Shown here in pieces: positions 1-11,599 of a stretch of DNA of 64,000 bases. The notes under the pieces were generated by a model. It worked only from the letters and a program-made list of their open reading frames with translations, was not told where the DNA came from and did no database searches. The position numbers were made by a program, and so were the translations under genes. Position 1 is the first letter of the stretch, and each line of letters begins with the position of its first letter. Source of the DNA: Excoecaria cochinchinensis (taxonomy: Eukaryota > Streptophyta > Magnoliopsida > Malpighiales > Euphorbiaceae); the NCBI GenBank assembly GCA_947683425.1, contig CANTUQ010000083.1:1-64000 (forward strand), read 5' to 3'.

Positions 1-2987
1 AAACAACATCATTTTCTACATTCGAAAACATTTTAACGAAAGGGGATCTTAAACAAGATCCATTCACACTAAAGGGGTTCGCGAGGAACCAAACAGGGAC
101 CTGATCAGGGTCCAAACGTTCAAAGGGCTGCAGCTAAAGAAACTCTATTAGGCATGCCTAACTATCCACTAGACTGACTCTCGCAGGTCATGCGTAAAAG
201 AATTCACGTTTCAATCACATAATGCATAAACCAGAGTACAATAGACATATAAATATGTTCATAAAATCAGTCATGCATCATACAATTCATATTGCAAAGC
301 GTATAATATAATTCATGCCAACACCATACCCATATCTTTATTCTATAGCACCAAGGTCAAGTAGGGGACCACTATTATACCAATACTTAACAATGCAAAA
401 CCTTAATCATGCAATGATATAATTTACACTTAAGCATAGCATAATATTCTTAGAGGAGGATCATAAGTACAGATATGCATAATACAAATCATGTCTCACA
501 TCATGGCGCATAATTTAACATATCACATTCATATAATTCATAACACTGTCCAGGCATAATGCATTCAATTATATTAATATACTTCATAAAATACTCCAAG
601 TATAAACCTAAAGGCATCACAAATTCGAAATTCAAACATTGGAATCACAAAAGAAAACTCTTGGAAATCAGGGAGTGTCGCGGTCGCGACGGATGTCGCG
701 CTTGCGATAGAGGCGACTTGCCCTAGGTCGCGATCACGACAACTTTTGCAATCTCGCGAGGGAACTATACACATCTCACTGTCGCGCTCACGACAGTGAG
801 CTGCTAGCCCGATATGTCGTGCTCGCGCTTGACAGCGCGCTCGCGACAGCGGATCGCCCGATTCACATCGGCAGCCAAGCGCTCTGTCGCGCTCGCGATA
901 GAGGTTCTGCTGCACGGCTCGGCAGCGAGCTCGAACGCGTGCGAGGGGCTGCTTTCACCGGGCTCTGTCTTGACCTCGCGACAACGTCGCGCTCGCGACA
1001 GAGTCGTGAATTCCAACCCTTACACGAGAATCTGCAGAAAAACTCCACTTCACAATACCCAAATCTCAAACCAAACATCAAAACATCAACTTACCTTATC
1101 TCCAGCAAACCACACATCATTGACAACACAAAACACAACATCCATACCAAGAATTTCAAATAAATCATGTCACTAACAATATCCAATTACACAATCTACA
1201 ATATCAGCACTATTCGTCATTTATCTCAATTGCACCCATGTTAATATGCATTCATATATATAATACATCATGCTTAGGTTACTCATGAGATCAACACCTA
1301 TTAATACTCATCCATATGCCATCCTTCACAGAGTTATATCTATTATTATTTACTAGTTAGATCACCAATCTTAATCATACTCATAAGTTTTTCCCAAAGA
1401 CAACTACTTATATAATCATTTAATTACCCTAAACGTGCATAATAAGTTGAGGGGAAAGGTAGGGGGATTGATCCGGGTCAACCATGGGCTCAAAAATAAA
1501 GAATAAAAGGCTCAAACAAGTTTTTCTGTCGCGAGGTTGCGACCCCTGTCGCGCTCGCGATAGAGACACACCTCAGATACCTTAAAAGATTGCTTTACGC
1601 CCCTGACTTGTGTTGCCTAAACCAACCTCTAAACCTTATTTTTAGCCAAAACTTCCTTCTTAACAAATCTTTCCCAGGATGTTAAGTTCAAAAGCAACAA
1701 ATTTCAGATCAAAAGGACATCTAGAACTCCAGATATGACCTAAACAACCTATACTGCTCAAATAACCCGACACAAATAGAGATACTACGGTTTTATCCAA
1801 ATTTCAGGGTCTTAGAGAAAGAATTTGCCCAAGATTATTTCTAGGACTTTTAAAGGCATGGAAGTAATGGTTCTATTGGCTCAAGAATCACACAATTTGG
1901 AGGTCTAAAACTCTACTTATGACAAAAACAATACACGGAGGTCAAATAAAAATGGAACAGAATTACCAAAACTCATGCATTACAATGCCAACCCTCATAT
2001 ACATTTATCTCAATCAATAACATGGATTACTAACACATTTACCCAAATTAATTCATGCATAAACTCATATCAAAGCACTCAAATTTCTGAAAAACAAACA
2101 CAAATACACATTCATGATCCAAGGAGAATTAGGCAAAGACAACTCAAACTCAAATGTAGAAATCAAAGCTCCCAAACATTTGCACACACTCAAAACACAC
2201 TCCCAAACCTGGAATTAAAGCTTCACTTCGGCCTTCTCATGATCTCACCTTCTCTTTCCCTTTCCTCTTTCTTCCTTCTTCCGATTCTTGCAACCAATCA
2301 AACAAACAATTATATTAACTCATGAACATGGCCTTAAAAATCCATCAAACCCGTAGAGGGAAAAGAAGAAAAAGAATGACCCAAAGAACTTGCTGCCACT
2401 TACCTCTTAGAATCCTTCAAAGCTCAAACCCTAATCCAAAAATTGAAGAACACCCATATGAAAGGAAAGAGAGCAGAAAATGGAGATGAGAGAGTGAAAG
2501 AGAGAACGTGAGAAGGAAGAGGGCCAAATTAAGTGGCTTCCATGGGAAGCTACCACTTCTTCCTCCCCTCTTTCTTCTCCTATCAAATCTTCATTTAATG
2601 CTCCCAACAACCCATTAAACATGTCACTCTACCAATGGTCCTTTTACTCTCATCTTTGACTAATATCTCAAGGCACCATACTCCTTCCCTCACAAGATAA
2701 TTCTTAAATAGATATTTTTCATCCTTAGCACCATACACACAAACCACTAGATATTTGCCTTACATCCTTGTTACCATACAACACACACACTAGATAAAAC
2801 CACAATAAATACCCTACATCCATACACCACATTCACACCAAATAATTTCTCCCACTTAACTTATTTAATAATTACTTTGTAATTAAATCCTTATTATCCA
2901 ATCTTCCTAATGCACAAATTACTGAAATACCCTTCAATTCCCGACTTCGCATGCAAATTCCGACTAGGGCTATCTTGGGTTGTTATA
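1..2987 (-). repeat. 3' LTR of element 1 (partial)
   Basis: This aligns with about 4988-7954 with scattered substitutions and small indels, for example a short gap near 2185 and a GC-rich segment near 830. Position 1 lies roughly 1.1 kb inside the LTR, so the rest is upstream of the window. In element orientation the terminal dinucleotide is TA rather than TG (plus strand 2984-2987 TATA, where the other copy has TACA), which is consistent with one transition at the end. Confidence 0.85.
675..1005 (-). repeat. CpG palindrome array in element 1 LTR (left copy)
   Basis: Several copies of a hairpin built on CTGTCGCGCTCGCGACAG (8-bp stem CTGTCGCG/CGCGACAG, CT loop) and degenerate relatives occur here, with another at about 1528-1566. 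The paired copy is at 5667-5986 plus 6512-6545. The long SRARDR-rich reading frames over this stretch are a by-product of the repeat and are not genes. Confidence 0.8.
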
Positions 2988-3000
2988 ATCTCTCCCCCTT
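2988..3000 (-). other. Polypurine tract of element 1
   Basis: On the minus strand this reads AAGGGGGAGAGAT and directly abuts the 3' LTR, the expected place for the plus-strand primer in reverse transcription. The typical gypsy polyprotein C-terminal coding sequence lies immediately upstream. Confidence 0.8.
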
Positions 3001-3079
3001 AAGAAATTTCGTCCTCGAAATTTTCCCGCTAACAACTTATCCAAACAACCCAACAAACAAAACCAACTTAAACAAAAGC

Positions 3080-3691
3080 TTATAACACAAGTTTATCGGA
3101 AGGCTCTGCAGACTCAATCACTTCTATGCGATTAGTGACAAATACTCTGGCTGAATCCTTGGGGGCATCTAATTTTACAACTGATTTCGATGATGCTTGC
3201 GTGGCTCGAAGTAATTCCTCCACATCCTTCCTAGCTTGTCGGGCTAGATCCCTCGCTCATCTTCTTAGGACAATCGACAATCCAGTGTCCCATGTTGCCA
3301 CATCCATAACAAGCACCCGTGAGCTTCCGACATGGGCCTTGATGTCGCTTTTGGCAGTGCTGACATATAGGCGGTATCCACTTCTTCTTACACTTGTCCC
3401 CGTGTTGCTTCTGACATTGTTGACACATCGGAGGTTCTCGAATCCTTTTTCTCGTCGGCACTTCCCTACCCGACACCTTTCTCTTCTGAGGTACCTTTCG
3501 AATCAAATCTTGAGAAACCTGAGGAGCGGTCAACCTATCCAAAATCCGAATCAACCCTTGCATGAGAGCTCTATCCTCAGAAACAGGACCAGAATCTTCA
3601 ACTGGAGACGCTCGGAAACATTCTGATCAGCACTAATTGGGTTCACACTTTCCGTTGTCTCGCCCACATTCTCACTAGGATCAGACTCCAT
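3080..3691 (-). pseudogene. gag remnant of element 1 with three zinc knuckles
   Basis: The minus-strand reading starts at an ATG at 3691 and shares the ESVNP motif with the gag start of the Tekay element at 19110. A frameshift near 3620 leads into a frame (3563-3231) with two CX2CX3HX3C modules (CQQCQKQHGDKC, CQHCQKRHQGPC) and one canonical CX2CX4HX4C (CYGCGNMGHWIVDC). The core gag (capsid) domain of the family is absent. A second shift near 3250 leads into a helical-looking tail ending SAEPSDKLVL at a TAA at 3082-3080. The zinc knuckles would bind packaged RNA. Overall it resembles a nucleocapsid-only gag of a non-autonomous element, now inactive. Confidence 0.7.
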
Positions 3692-3831
3692 CTAGACACG
3701 ACACAAGATAAGACACATCTGCATTAGGCCACGAAAAAACCGACTCGCATGCAAAAATACGACACAAACCAATTAGCATACCAAGACTCGACACTCAAAC
3801 AAACAAAGGCAACCAGAACCGCCAAACCGGC

Positions 3832-3843
3832 GCTCTGATACCA
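3832..3843 (-). other. Primer binding site of element 1
   Basis: The minus strand reads TGGTATCAGAGC, the standard plant gypsy/copia primer site complementary to the 3' end of initiator tRNA-Met. It lies 5 bp inside the 5' LTR boundary at 3849. Confidence 0.9.
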
Positions 3844-4267
3844 CTAATTGTAACACCCCCTCTGTCGCCCCCTTTGGAAGGGCGCCGACGGGCGCGCTAC
3901 CCGACGCTCACTCACACACATGCACACATACACTAAGCGGAAGTATACATTCATACATGACATGCATACGGAAATACGGAGGAAATTAAAACTTTAAAGG
4001 AACAATAGCTGAACATACAACAACTCACATACATACATATAATCGTTTAACGGAAGCATAAGGTGAAAGATAAAACGAAGGAATAACTTAATACATAATA
4101 ACATTACAACCTCTAAAATATTACATCTAAGTCCATACATTTACAATTACATAAACCAGAGGCTTTCAAAAATATATAATATGAAATACAGGAATTGCAA
4201 CCAAAAATGACAAAACTCTTCTAACTCCTATGTGGCCAACTTTGCAGATGCGCGGCACGAACAGATC

Positions 4268-5149
4268 CAAACCTGCCACCTGCACGGGGAAAGAACCCGT
4301 GCTAAGCGATAACGCATAGTGGGGAGAACACATAAGCAAAATGGACGGCCATTCACAATGGTCGTCAGGGCATAACACAAGCAAATGGCATATGCGAAAA
4401 TTCATAACACATATATAATATGCTTGCATATAAAAACCATGCATTTAGAAGATCATAACCACACTCATAAACTCGATCAAACGAACCAAAGCAGGCAGAA
4501 TACCATGCAAGGTACAAATACTATCCTTCAAAAATACATACAATCTTACGTGCATATACTTATCGAAGAATCAAATATCAGAACCGCCTCAAGCCTAGCT
4601 CAAGATCACATTCATATGTATACTAATTCACATACTTAACCATAACAGTTAGATGTACCGAATCACATTAATGTACATACAAATTAACCATGGCATTTAG
4701 TAAATCTAGTACGCCTTCATATACATGTTAATTCATATCCAAACGCAGTCACAACACGATATATACAACTAACCACCCACAATATACATGCTTGAGCCAC
4801 AATTAAAACATTCAGAAATTCATAATTGATTCACATATGCAAAATCGTACTCATTCGAATATCATAACTCTTGTTATAACAACAAAAACAATTGAATACC
4901 TGCTGACTCAAAATAGCGGATAACGAGTATACGGGCAGTACCTTACGGGTACAAATCGGCCACAGGGTACCTTACGGGTACGAATCAAAAAACAACATCA
5001 TTTTCCACATTCAAAAACATTTTAAGGAAAGGGGATCTTAAACAAGATCCATTCACACTAAAGGGGTTCGCGAGGAACCAAACAGGGACCTGATCAGGGT
5101 CCAAACGTTCAAAGGGCTGCAGCTAAAGAAACTCTATTAGGCATACCTA
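4268..5149 (-). promoter_or_regulatory. Conserved hairpin module in element 1 LTR
   Basis: From 5149 downwards the module contains TAGGCATACCTA (5138-5149; intact TAGGCATGCCTA at 149-160 in the other LTR), GCTGCAGC (5116-5123), GGACC/GGTCC around TGATCAG (5086-5102), GGTTC/GAACC (5065-5079), GGATCTTAAACAAGATCC (5033-5050) and two GTACC/GGTAC hairpins (4967-4981, 4938-4952). About 620 bp further on is the stem CTAAGCG/CGCATAG (4302-4319), followed at once by a GCACGGG/CCCGTGC stem. The role is inferred only from conservation and position. Confidence 0.65.
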
Positions 5150-5666
5150 ACTATCCACTAAACTGACTCTCTCAGGTCATGCGTAAAAGAATTCACGTTT
5201 CAATCACATAATGCATAAACCAGAGTATAATAGACATATAAATATGTTCATAAAATCAGTCATGCATCATACAATTCATATTGCAAAGCGTATAATATAA
5301 TTCATGCTAACACTATACCCATATCTTTATTCTATAGCACCAAGGTCAAGTAGGGGACCACTATTATACCAATACTTAACAATGCAAAGCCTTAATCATG
5401 CAATGATATAATTTACACTTAAGCATAGCATAATATTCTTAGAGGAGGATCATAAGTACAGATATGCATAATACAAATCATGTCTCACATCATGGCGCAT
5501 AATTTAACATATCACATTCATATAATTCATAACACTGTCCAGGCATAATACATTCAATTATATTAATATACTTCATAAAATACTCCAAGTATAAACCTAA
5601 AGGCGTCATAAGTTCGAAATTCAAACACTGGAATCACAAAAGAAAACTCAATTTGGAAATCAGGGA

Positions 5667-5986
5667 GCGTCGTGGTCGCGATGGATGTCGCGCTCGCGAT
5701 AGAGGCGACTTGCCCCAGGTCGCGATCACGGCAACCTTTGCGATCTCGCGAGGGAACTATACACATCTCACTGTCGCGCTCGCGATAGTGAGCTGCTAGC
5801 CCGATCTGTCGTGCTCGCGACAGTGGATTGCCCGATTCACATCGGCAGCCAAGCGCTCTGTCGCGCTCGCGACAGAGGTTCTGCTGCACGGCTCGGCAGC
5901 GAGCTCGAACGCGTGCGAGGGCTGCTTTCACCGGGCTCTGTCGCGACCTCGCGACAATGTCGCGCTCGCGACAGAGTCGTGAATTC
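5667..5986 (-). repeat. CpG palindrome array in element 1 LTR (right copy)
   Basis: Hairpins include CTCACTGTCGCG/CGCGATAGTGAG (about 5768-5793, one mismatch), CTGTCGTG/CGCGACAG (about 5806-5823), CTCTGTCGCG/CGCGACAGAG (about 5855-5876) and a nested set at 5936-5976. An isolated unit lies at 6512-6545. Spacing is irregular, unlike the 73-bp register of the Tekay element. Confidence 0.8.
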
Positions 5987-8778
5987 CAACCCTTACACGA
6001 GAATCTGCAGAAAAACTCCACTTCACAATACCCAAATCTCAAACCAAACATCAAAACATCAAAACATCAACTTACCTTATCTCCAGCAAGCCACACATCA
6101 TTGACAACACAAAACACAACATCCATACCAAGAATTTCAAATAAATCATGTCACTAACAATATCCAATTATACAATCTACAATATCAGCACTATTCGTCA
6201 TTCATGTCAATTGCACCCATGTTAATATGCATTAATATATATAGTACATCATGCTTAGGTTACTTATGAGATCAACACATATCAATACTCATCCATATGC
6301 CATCCTTCACAGAGTTATATCTATTGTTATTTACTAGTTCGATCACCAATCTTAATTATACTCATAAGTTTTTCCCAAAGACAACTACTTATATAATCAT
6401 TTAATTACCCTAAACATGCGTAATAAGCTGAGGGGAAAGGTAGGGGATTGAACCGAGTCAACCATGGGCTCAAAAATAAAGAAGAAAAGGCTTAAACAAG
6501 TTTTTCTGTAGCGAGGTCGCGACCCTGTCGCGCTCGCGACAGAGGCACACCTCAGATACCTCAAAAGACTGCTTTACGCCCCTGACTTGTGTTGCCTAAA
6601 CCAACCTCTAAACCTCATTTTTAGCCAAAACTTCCTTCTTAACAAATCTTTCCCAGGATGTTAAGTTCAAAAGCAACAAATTTCAGATCAAAAGGACATC
6701 TAGAACTCCAGATATGACCTAAACAACCTATACTGCTCAAATAACCTGACACAAATAGAGACACTACGGTTTTATCCAAATTTCAGGGTCTTAGAGCAAG
6801 AATTTGCCCAATATTACTTCTAGGACTTTTAAAGGAATGGAAGTAATGGTTCTATTGGCTCAAGAATCACAATATTTGGAGGTCTAAAACTCTACTTATG
6901 ACAAAAACAATACACGGAGGTCAAATAAAAACGGAACATAATTACCAAAACTCATGCATTACAATGCCAACCCTCATATACATTTATCTCAATCAATAAC
7001 ATGGATTACTAACACATTTACCCAAATTAATTCATGCATAAACTCATATCAAAGCACTCAAATTTCTGAAAAACAAACACAAATACACATTTATGATCCA
7101 AGGAGAATTAGGCAAAAATAACTCAAACTCAAATGTAGAAATCAAAGCTCCCAAACATTTGCACACACTCCCAAACCTGGAATTGAAGCTTCACTTCGGC
7201 CCTCTCACGATCTCACCTTCTCTTTCCCTTTCCTCTTTCTTCCTTCTTCCGATTCTTGCAACCAATCAAACAAATAATTACATTAACTCATGAACATGGC
7301 CTTAAAAATCCATCAAACCCGTAGAGGGAGAAGAAGAAAAAGAATGACCCAAAGAACTTGCTGCCGCTTACCTCTTAGAATCCTTCAAACTCAAACCCTA
7401 ATCCAAAAATTAAAGAACACCCATATGAAAGGAAGAGAGAGCAGAAAATGGAGATGAGAGAGTGAAAGAGAGAACGTGAGAAGGAAGAGGGCCAAATTAA
7501 GTGGCTTCCACGGGAAGCTACCACTTCTTCCTCCCCTCTCTCTTCTCCTATCAAATCTTCATTTAATGCTCCCAACAACCCATACACATGTCACTCTACC
7601 AATGGTCCTTTTACTCTCATCTTTGACTAATATCTCAAGGCACCATACTCCTTCCCTCACAAGATAATTCTTAAATAGATATTTTTCATCCTTAGCACCA
7701 TACACACAAACCACTAGATACTTGCCTTACATCCTTGTTACCATACAACACACACACTAGATAAAACCACAATAAGCACCCTACATCCATACACCACATG
7801 CACACTAAATAATTTCTCCCACTTAACTTATTTAATAATTACTTTATAATTAAATCCTTATTATCCAATCTTTCTAATGCACAAATTACTGAAATACCCT
7901 TCAATTCCCTACTTCGCATTCAAATTCTGACTAGGGCTATCTTGGGTTGTTACAACATTCAAAACATACGAAAGCAATAAAAGGAAAGCGATAAAGTAAA
8001 TAAAGAAAGCGATAAATGAAAACAGTAAACACGTAAGCACACAATTACAATAGAAATAGGGGCAGAATACAACCCCATTGAAAGAAAGCTAAAAACATAA
8101 AGTGGGACGGAATACAATCCCCCAAAATAAGATTAAAATTGCTCCAAAATTAATTACAAGGGCCCAAAAAATGAACTTAAATTTAAAACACTCACACATA
8201 TCAAAATAAAAGGACATACATAAATCGGGGCATTATTTTAGGAACATTGGTTCCTTCGCGCTTGTTCAAAGTTTAGGAAAGTTGGTTCCTTCGCATTTAT
8301 TTAAAGAAGGTTCGAAAAGTCGTTTTGGTTGTTTGGTAAAAACTGGGATGAGTGATCCCATTTTTGGAGGAAAATGGACTCTTCGTTTTAATTGTGATAC
8401 TTTTTATTGTTTGGCTAAAATGAGGGACATTGGTCCCAATTTTATTAGTGGAAATCCCGATTTAATTGTAGAAATATTTTTGTAATTTTTTATCGCACGC
8501 GTGCACAAGTTAAAACAATTATTTACAAACAAGTACAACAAAAAGAAATGGCGTAGAAGGATCTCACCGAACCGACGTGACCCTCCGCGCATCGCGACCC
8601 ATCCGGGGAGCCGCGGGTACACTCACACAATGCGACTCAAATAAAGATTTTAGACAGAAAAAATAATATTAAGAACATTAGTAATAATTCTAGAAATTAA
8701 TCAAATGAAGATAAAATGAATATTGGGCACAACAATAAATAATGATAACAACAATGATAATAACGATGTAACACAACA

Positions 8779-8799
8779 AAAATAATAATAATAATAATA

Positions 8800-8831
<32 letters not shown>

Positions 8832-8835
8832 AATC

Positions 8836-8874
<39 letters not shown>

Positions 8875-8981
8875 GGCTATAACAATAGAAAACTTAGCAA
8901 ACATAAAGTAAGCACAAAACAAGTTAATAATATAAAGATAATAATAGTAATAAGAACAGCAACAACAACAACAACAACAAC

Positions 8982-9024
<43 letters not shown>

Positions 9025-9175
9025 TAATAATAATGATAATAATAATAATAATAATAGGCTATAACAATAGAAAACTTAGCAAACATAAAGTAAGCACAAA
9101 ACAAGTTAATAATATAAAGATCATAATAGTAATAAGAACAGCAACAGCAACAGCAACAACAACAACAACAACAAC

Positions 9176-9243
<68 letters not shown>
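8779..9243. repeat. (AAT)n/(ATG)n/(AAC)n compound microsatellite
   Basis: Trinucleotide runs are arranged as two copies of a ~180-bp block that begins with GGCTATAACAATAGAAAAC (8874 and 9056). The other LTR of the same element has one such block (28035-28263). Predicted poly-Tyr, poly-Val or poly-Ile peptides here are artefacts. Confidence 0.9.
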
Positions 9244-9244
<1 letters not shown>

Positions 9245-10059
9245 GTGAAACACTAACAGTAGCCAAAAGGAAGAAAAGCCAATAGTAAAGTCATAATGAT
9301 AATAGTAATAATAAGAAGAAGAAAAAAAAGAAGAAGATTGACTACGAAAATAATTATCAAGTTGAACCCACCAAAAATCAAATTAAAAACCACACAAAAT
9401 TTTCAATAGTAGCAACAAAACTAAAAATGTTAGGAATAGACAATATACATAATAATAATAACAAAAATGACAGAATTAACAATAATAAATGACAAATAAA
9501 ATTAAATGAGAACGGGTCCAAAGTGTTTACCCTCAGAATTTTTAGATCGGAAATAGGATGTCTCAATCCGTTCCCCTTGTCGATTTTTTATGATAATAAT
9601 ATTCGAAAAAAGTATAAAAATCTGTGTTTTAAATAAATTAGTTCAAGAAAATATTTTTGGTGGGATGAATAAGCCAAGAAAATTAGTTTCTCTTGCTCAA
9701 ATCAAACCCAAGATTAAGTATTTTAGAGTAATAAAGACTAAAACTTGAGAAGAAAAAATTTAAAGATTTTTAAAGAAGAATTATAGAAGAAGAAAATGCT
9801 TCCTGGAGAGTGAAAAATGCTAGAGAGAAAAGCCAAAAAGAATCCCCTTGTAAAATGTTGCCGTCCCCCTCTCAAATGGAGACCCACTCCTATTTGATTT
9901 TTTTGGTATTAGCTCAAAATGGAAAGAGACAATAAATCCTTTCATTTTAGTTGATCAAAATTAGTGAAAAAGGATGAAAGAATCGGTAAAAACGAACTAA
10001 AAATCAGACTGAAAAATGCAGAAAACAGTGAAAACGATAGGTCGAAGGAGACTGGGCAT

Positions 10060-10298
10060 GCATGCCCGCGTGGAGAGAGGGCCGCGCGCGCTGCCCTGGC
10101 ACCGCGCGCGCCTGTTCCCCAGGCACCATGCGCGCCTACGCGCGCGCGTTGCCCCGCAGTGCGTGCGCTAAGCACGCGCTGCTGCGCTCGCGGGACCCTC
10201 CTTCGCGTGCGCTGCTGCGCGCGTGGGCGCCCCTGCGCACTGGGGGCTTGCCGCGCGGGCGCCCCTGCGCACTGCCGCGAGTGGCACTAGCGACCCCC
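10060..10298. repeat. GC-rich variable island in Tat B LTR (left)
   Basis: About 240 bp of CGCG-rich sequence stands in an AT-rich LTR, 220-455 bp from the LTR start in element orientation and next to an oligo-T/AATAAA stretch. The partner island at 29080-29280 differs in length and order although the flanks align closely. Confidence 0.8.
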
Positions 10299-10515
10299 TT
10301 CTTTTTTTTTTTTTAATAAAAGCCTTAAATACACAAAATTAATATTTTCTACCCTACTTTAATTTTTTAAAATATATATATTTTTAATTATTTTCCTAAA
10401 AAACACAATTTCGACAGGGAAACAATTGATTCTCACTTTCTCGCCGAAAATCGGCATTTTGTTCTCATCATCGGGTAATCCTGATCTTGGACCGTCTTGG
10501 GACCTGGTATCTACA

Positions 10516-10537
10516 GTTGCCCCCAATTTTGGGAAAC
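10516..10537 (-). other. Purine tract of Tat element B within a hairpin
   Basis: The minus strand reads TTTCCCAAAATTGGGGGCAAC directly before the LTR. The G run is the likely plus-strand primer. CCCAA pairs with TTGGG across an AA loop. Equivalent structures occur at 36405-36425 and 59259-59277. Confidence 0.7.
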
Positions 10538-10679
10538 TTAGAACCTAAGTGCCTAAATGAGCCAAAATTCAGAAAAAAAGGAAAGAAGCGCGTACCTGAG
10601 GCGGCTGTCTTCCCGGATCGCTAGTGAAATCATTTCCTTAAGTCGCTGTATAGACTGAGGGATGATTTTCATCCTTCTG

Positions 10680-11460
10680 GGTGATGCGCCGAGCCTGCTC
10701 CAGACTTACAAAATGTGAGAATTGCCCTTCTGGGCTGCACCGAGTCTGCTCCAGACTTACAAAGTGTGAAATTGCTCTTCTAAACTGGTGGTGGTGCGCC
10801 GAGCCTGCTCCAGACTTACAAAACGCGAGATATATCCTCCGCAAAGGACTGCATCGAGCCGCTGACAAGGCTACAAAAAGTGCAAAAAATGTCCTCCGCA
10901 GAGGACTGCACCGAGCCGCTGACAAGGCTACAAAAAGTGCAAGAAATATCCTCTGCAGAGGATTGCACCGAGCCGCTAACAAGGCTACAAAAAGTGTAAG
11001 AGATATCCTCCGCAGAGGAGTGCACCGAGTCGCTGACAAGGCTACAAAAAGCGCAAGAGATGTCCTCCGCAGAGGAATGCACCAAGCCGCTGACAAGGCT
11101 ACAAAAAGCACAAGAGATATCCTCCGCAGAGGAGGGCACCGAGCCGCTGACAAGGCTACAAAAAGTGCAAGAGATATTCTCCGCAGAGGAGTGCACCGAG
11201 CCGCTGACAAGGCTACAAAAAGTGCAAGAGATATCCTCCGTAGAGGAGTGCACCGAGCCGCTGACAAGACTACAAAAAGCGCAAGAGATATCCTCCGCAG
11301 AGGAGTGCACCGAGCTGCTGACAAGGCTACAAAAAGCGCAAGAGATATCCTCCGTAGAGGAGTGTACCGAGCCGCTGATAAGGCTATAAAAAGCACAAGA
11401 GATGTCCTCCATAGAGGAATGCACTGAGCCACTGACAAGGCTACAAAAAGTGCAGGATGT
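10680..11460 (-). repeat. 57-bp tandem array in Tat B 3' UTR
   Basis: About ten regular 57-bp units span 10845-11450 (GCTGACAAGG or variant at 10861, 10918, 10975, 11032 and onward), with about three degenerate units before them. Each unit carries CCTC-NNNN-GAGG, for example CCTCTGCAGAGG. The unit length is a multiple of three without stops, so both strands stay open; the open frames (up to 266 codons) are not genes. Such arrays upstream of the 3' LTR are a known habit of Tat/Ogre elements. Confidence 0.85.
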
Positions 11461-11599
11461 CCTTCTGGATTGCTCTCCTGAGCTGGGTGTTCATTTAGAT
11501 ATTTTCTGCAAAATTATATGTACAGAAGTATACGCAAAAAGTTGTATGCATGATGTGAGATGCATATATATGCAGCAATGCAGGATAAGAATTCATCTG

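Larger units (their letters stand above)
1..7954 (-). mobile_element. Tekay-like LTR element 1, giant LTRs, gag-only interior (left end outside window)
   Basis: Positions 1-2987 and about 4988-7954 are direct copies of one another and flank an 861-bp interior. The interior has, read on the minus strand, a TGGTATCAGAGC primer site, a gag remnant with zinc knuckles, the conserved gypsy polyprotein tail sequence (TTTCGAGGACGAAATT at about 3005-3022) and a purine tract. The complete LTR is 4,106 bp, nearly five times the interior. No protease, reverse transcriptase or integrase is present, so the element is non-autonomous, comparable to LARD or TR-GAG elements. It sits inside the left LTR of Tat element B, which resumes at 7955. 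The 5 bp to the right are ACATT; the left target duplication lies outside the window. Confidence 0.85.
3849..7954 (-). repeat. 5' LTR of element 1, complete, 4,106 bp
   Basis: It is bounded by TGTAACACCC at 3849 next to the primer site and by GTTGTTACA at 7954. In element orientation it holds a palindrome array (6545-5667), then a hairpin chain (5149-4938), then the conserved double hairpin near 4319-4268. No long reading frame convincingly encodes a protein. The positions match the order seen in the LTRs at 16545-19003 and 38023-41449. Confidence 0.9.
7955..10515 (-). repeat. 3' LTR of Tat element B, truncated by element 1
   Basis: It matches about 27214-29495 of the intact LTR and ends in TACA at 10515. 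The first ~355 bp of the LTR lie beyond element 1, outside the window. It is longer than the matching part of its partner, mainly because of an expanded microsatellite at 8779-9243 and a longer GC-rich island at 10060-10298. Confidence 0.85.

Noticed and set aside
574..1176. Arg-rich frames such as SRARDR repeats, also at 5563-6157
   Set aside because: They are translations of the CpG palindromes inside an LTR, present on both strands.
3126..3626. 166-codon plus-strand frame
   Set aside because: Antisense to the zinc-knuckle gag remnant, which shows the real motifs on the minus strand.
8701..9266. Poly-Tyr, poly-Ile, poly-Cys and poly-Val peptides, also at 28066-28287
   Set aside because: Translations of trinucleotide microsatellites.
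9942..10316. Ala/Arg-rich frames in GC-rich stretches, also 28981-29504, 48593-48856 and 59422-59748
   Set aside because: Open by composition; the GC islands vary between LTR copies and keep no reading frame.
10638..11438. Long open frames on both strands (up to 266 codons)
   Set aside because: They arise from a 57-bp tandem repeat whose length is a multiple of three and that lacks stops; no domain, repeated peptide only.
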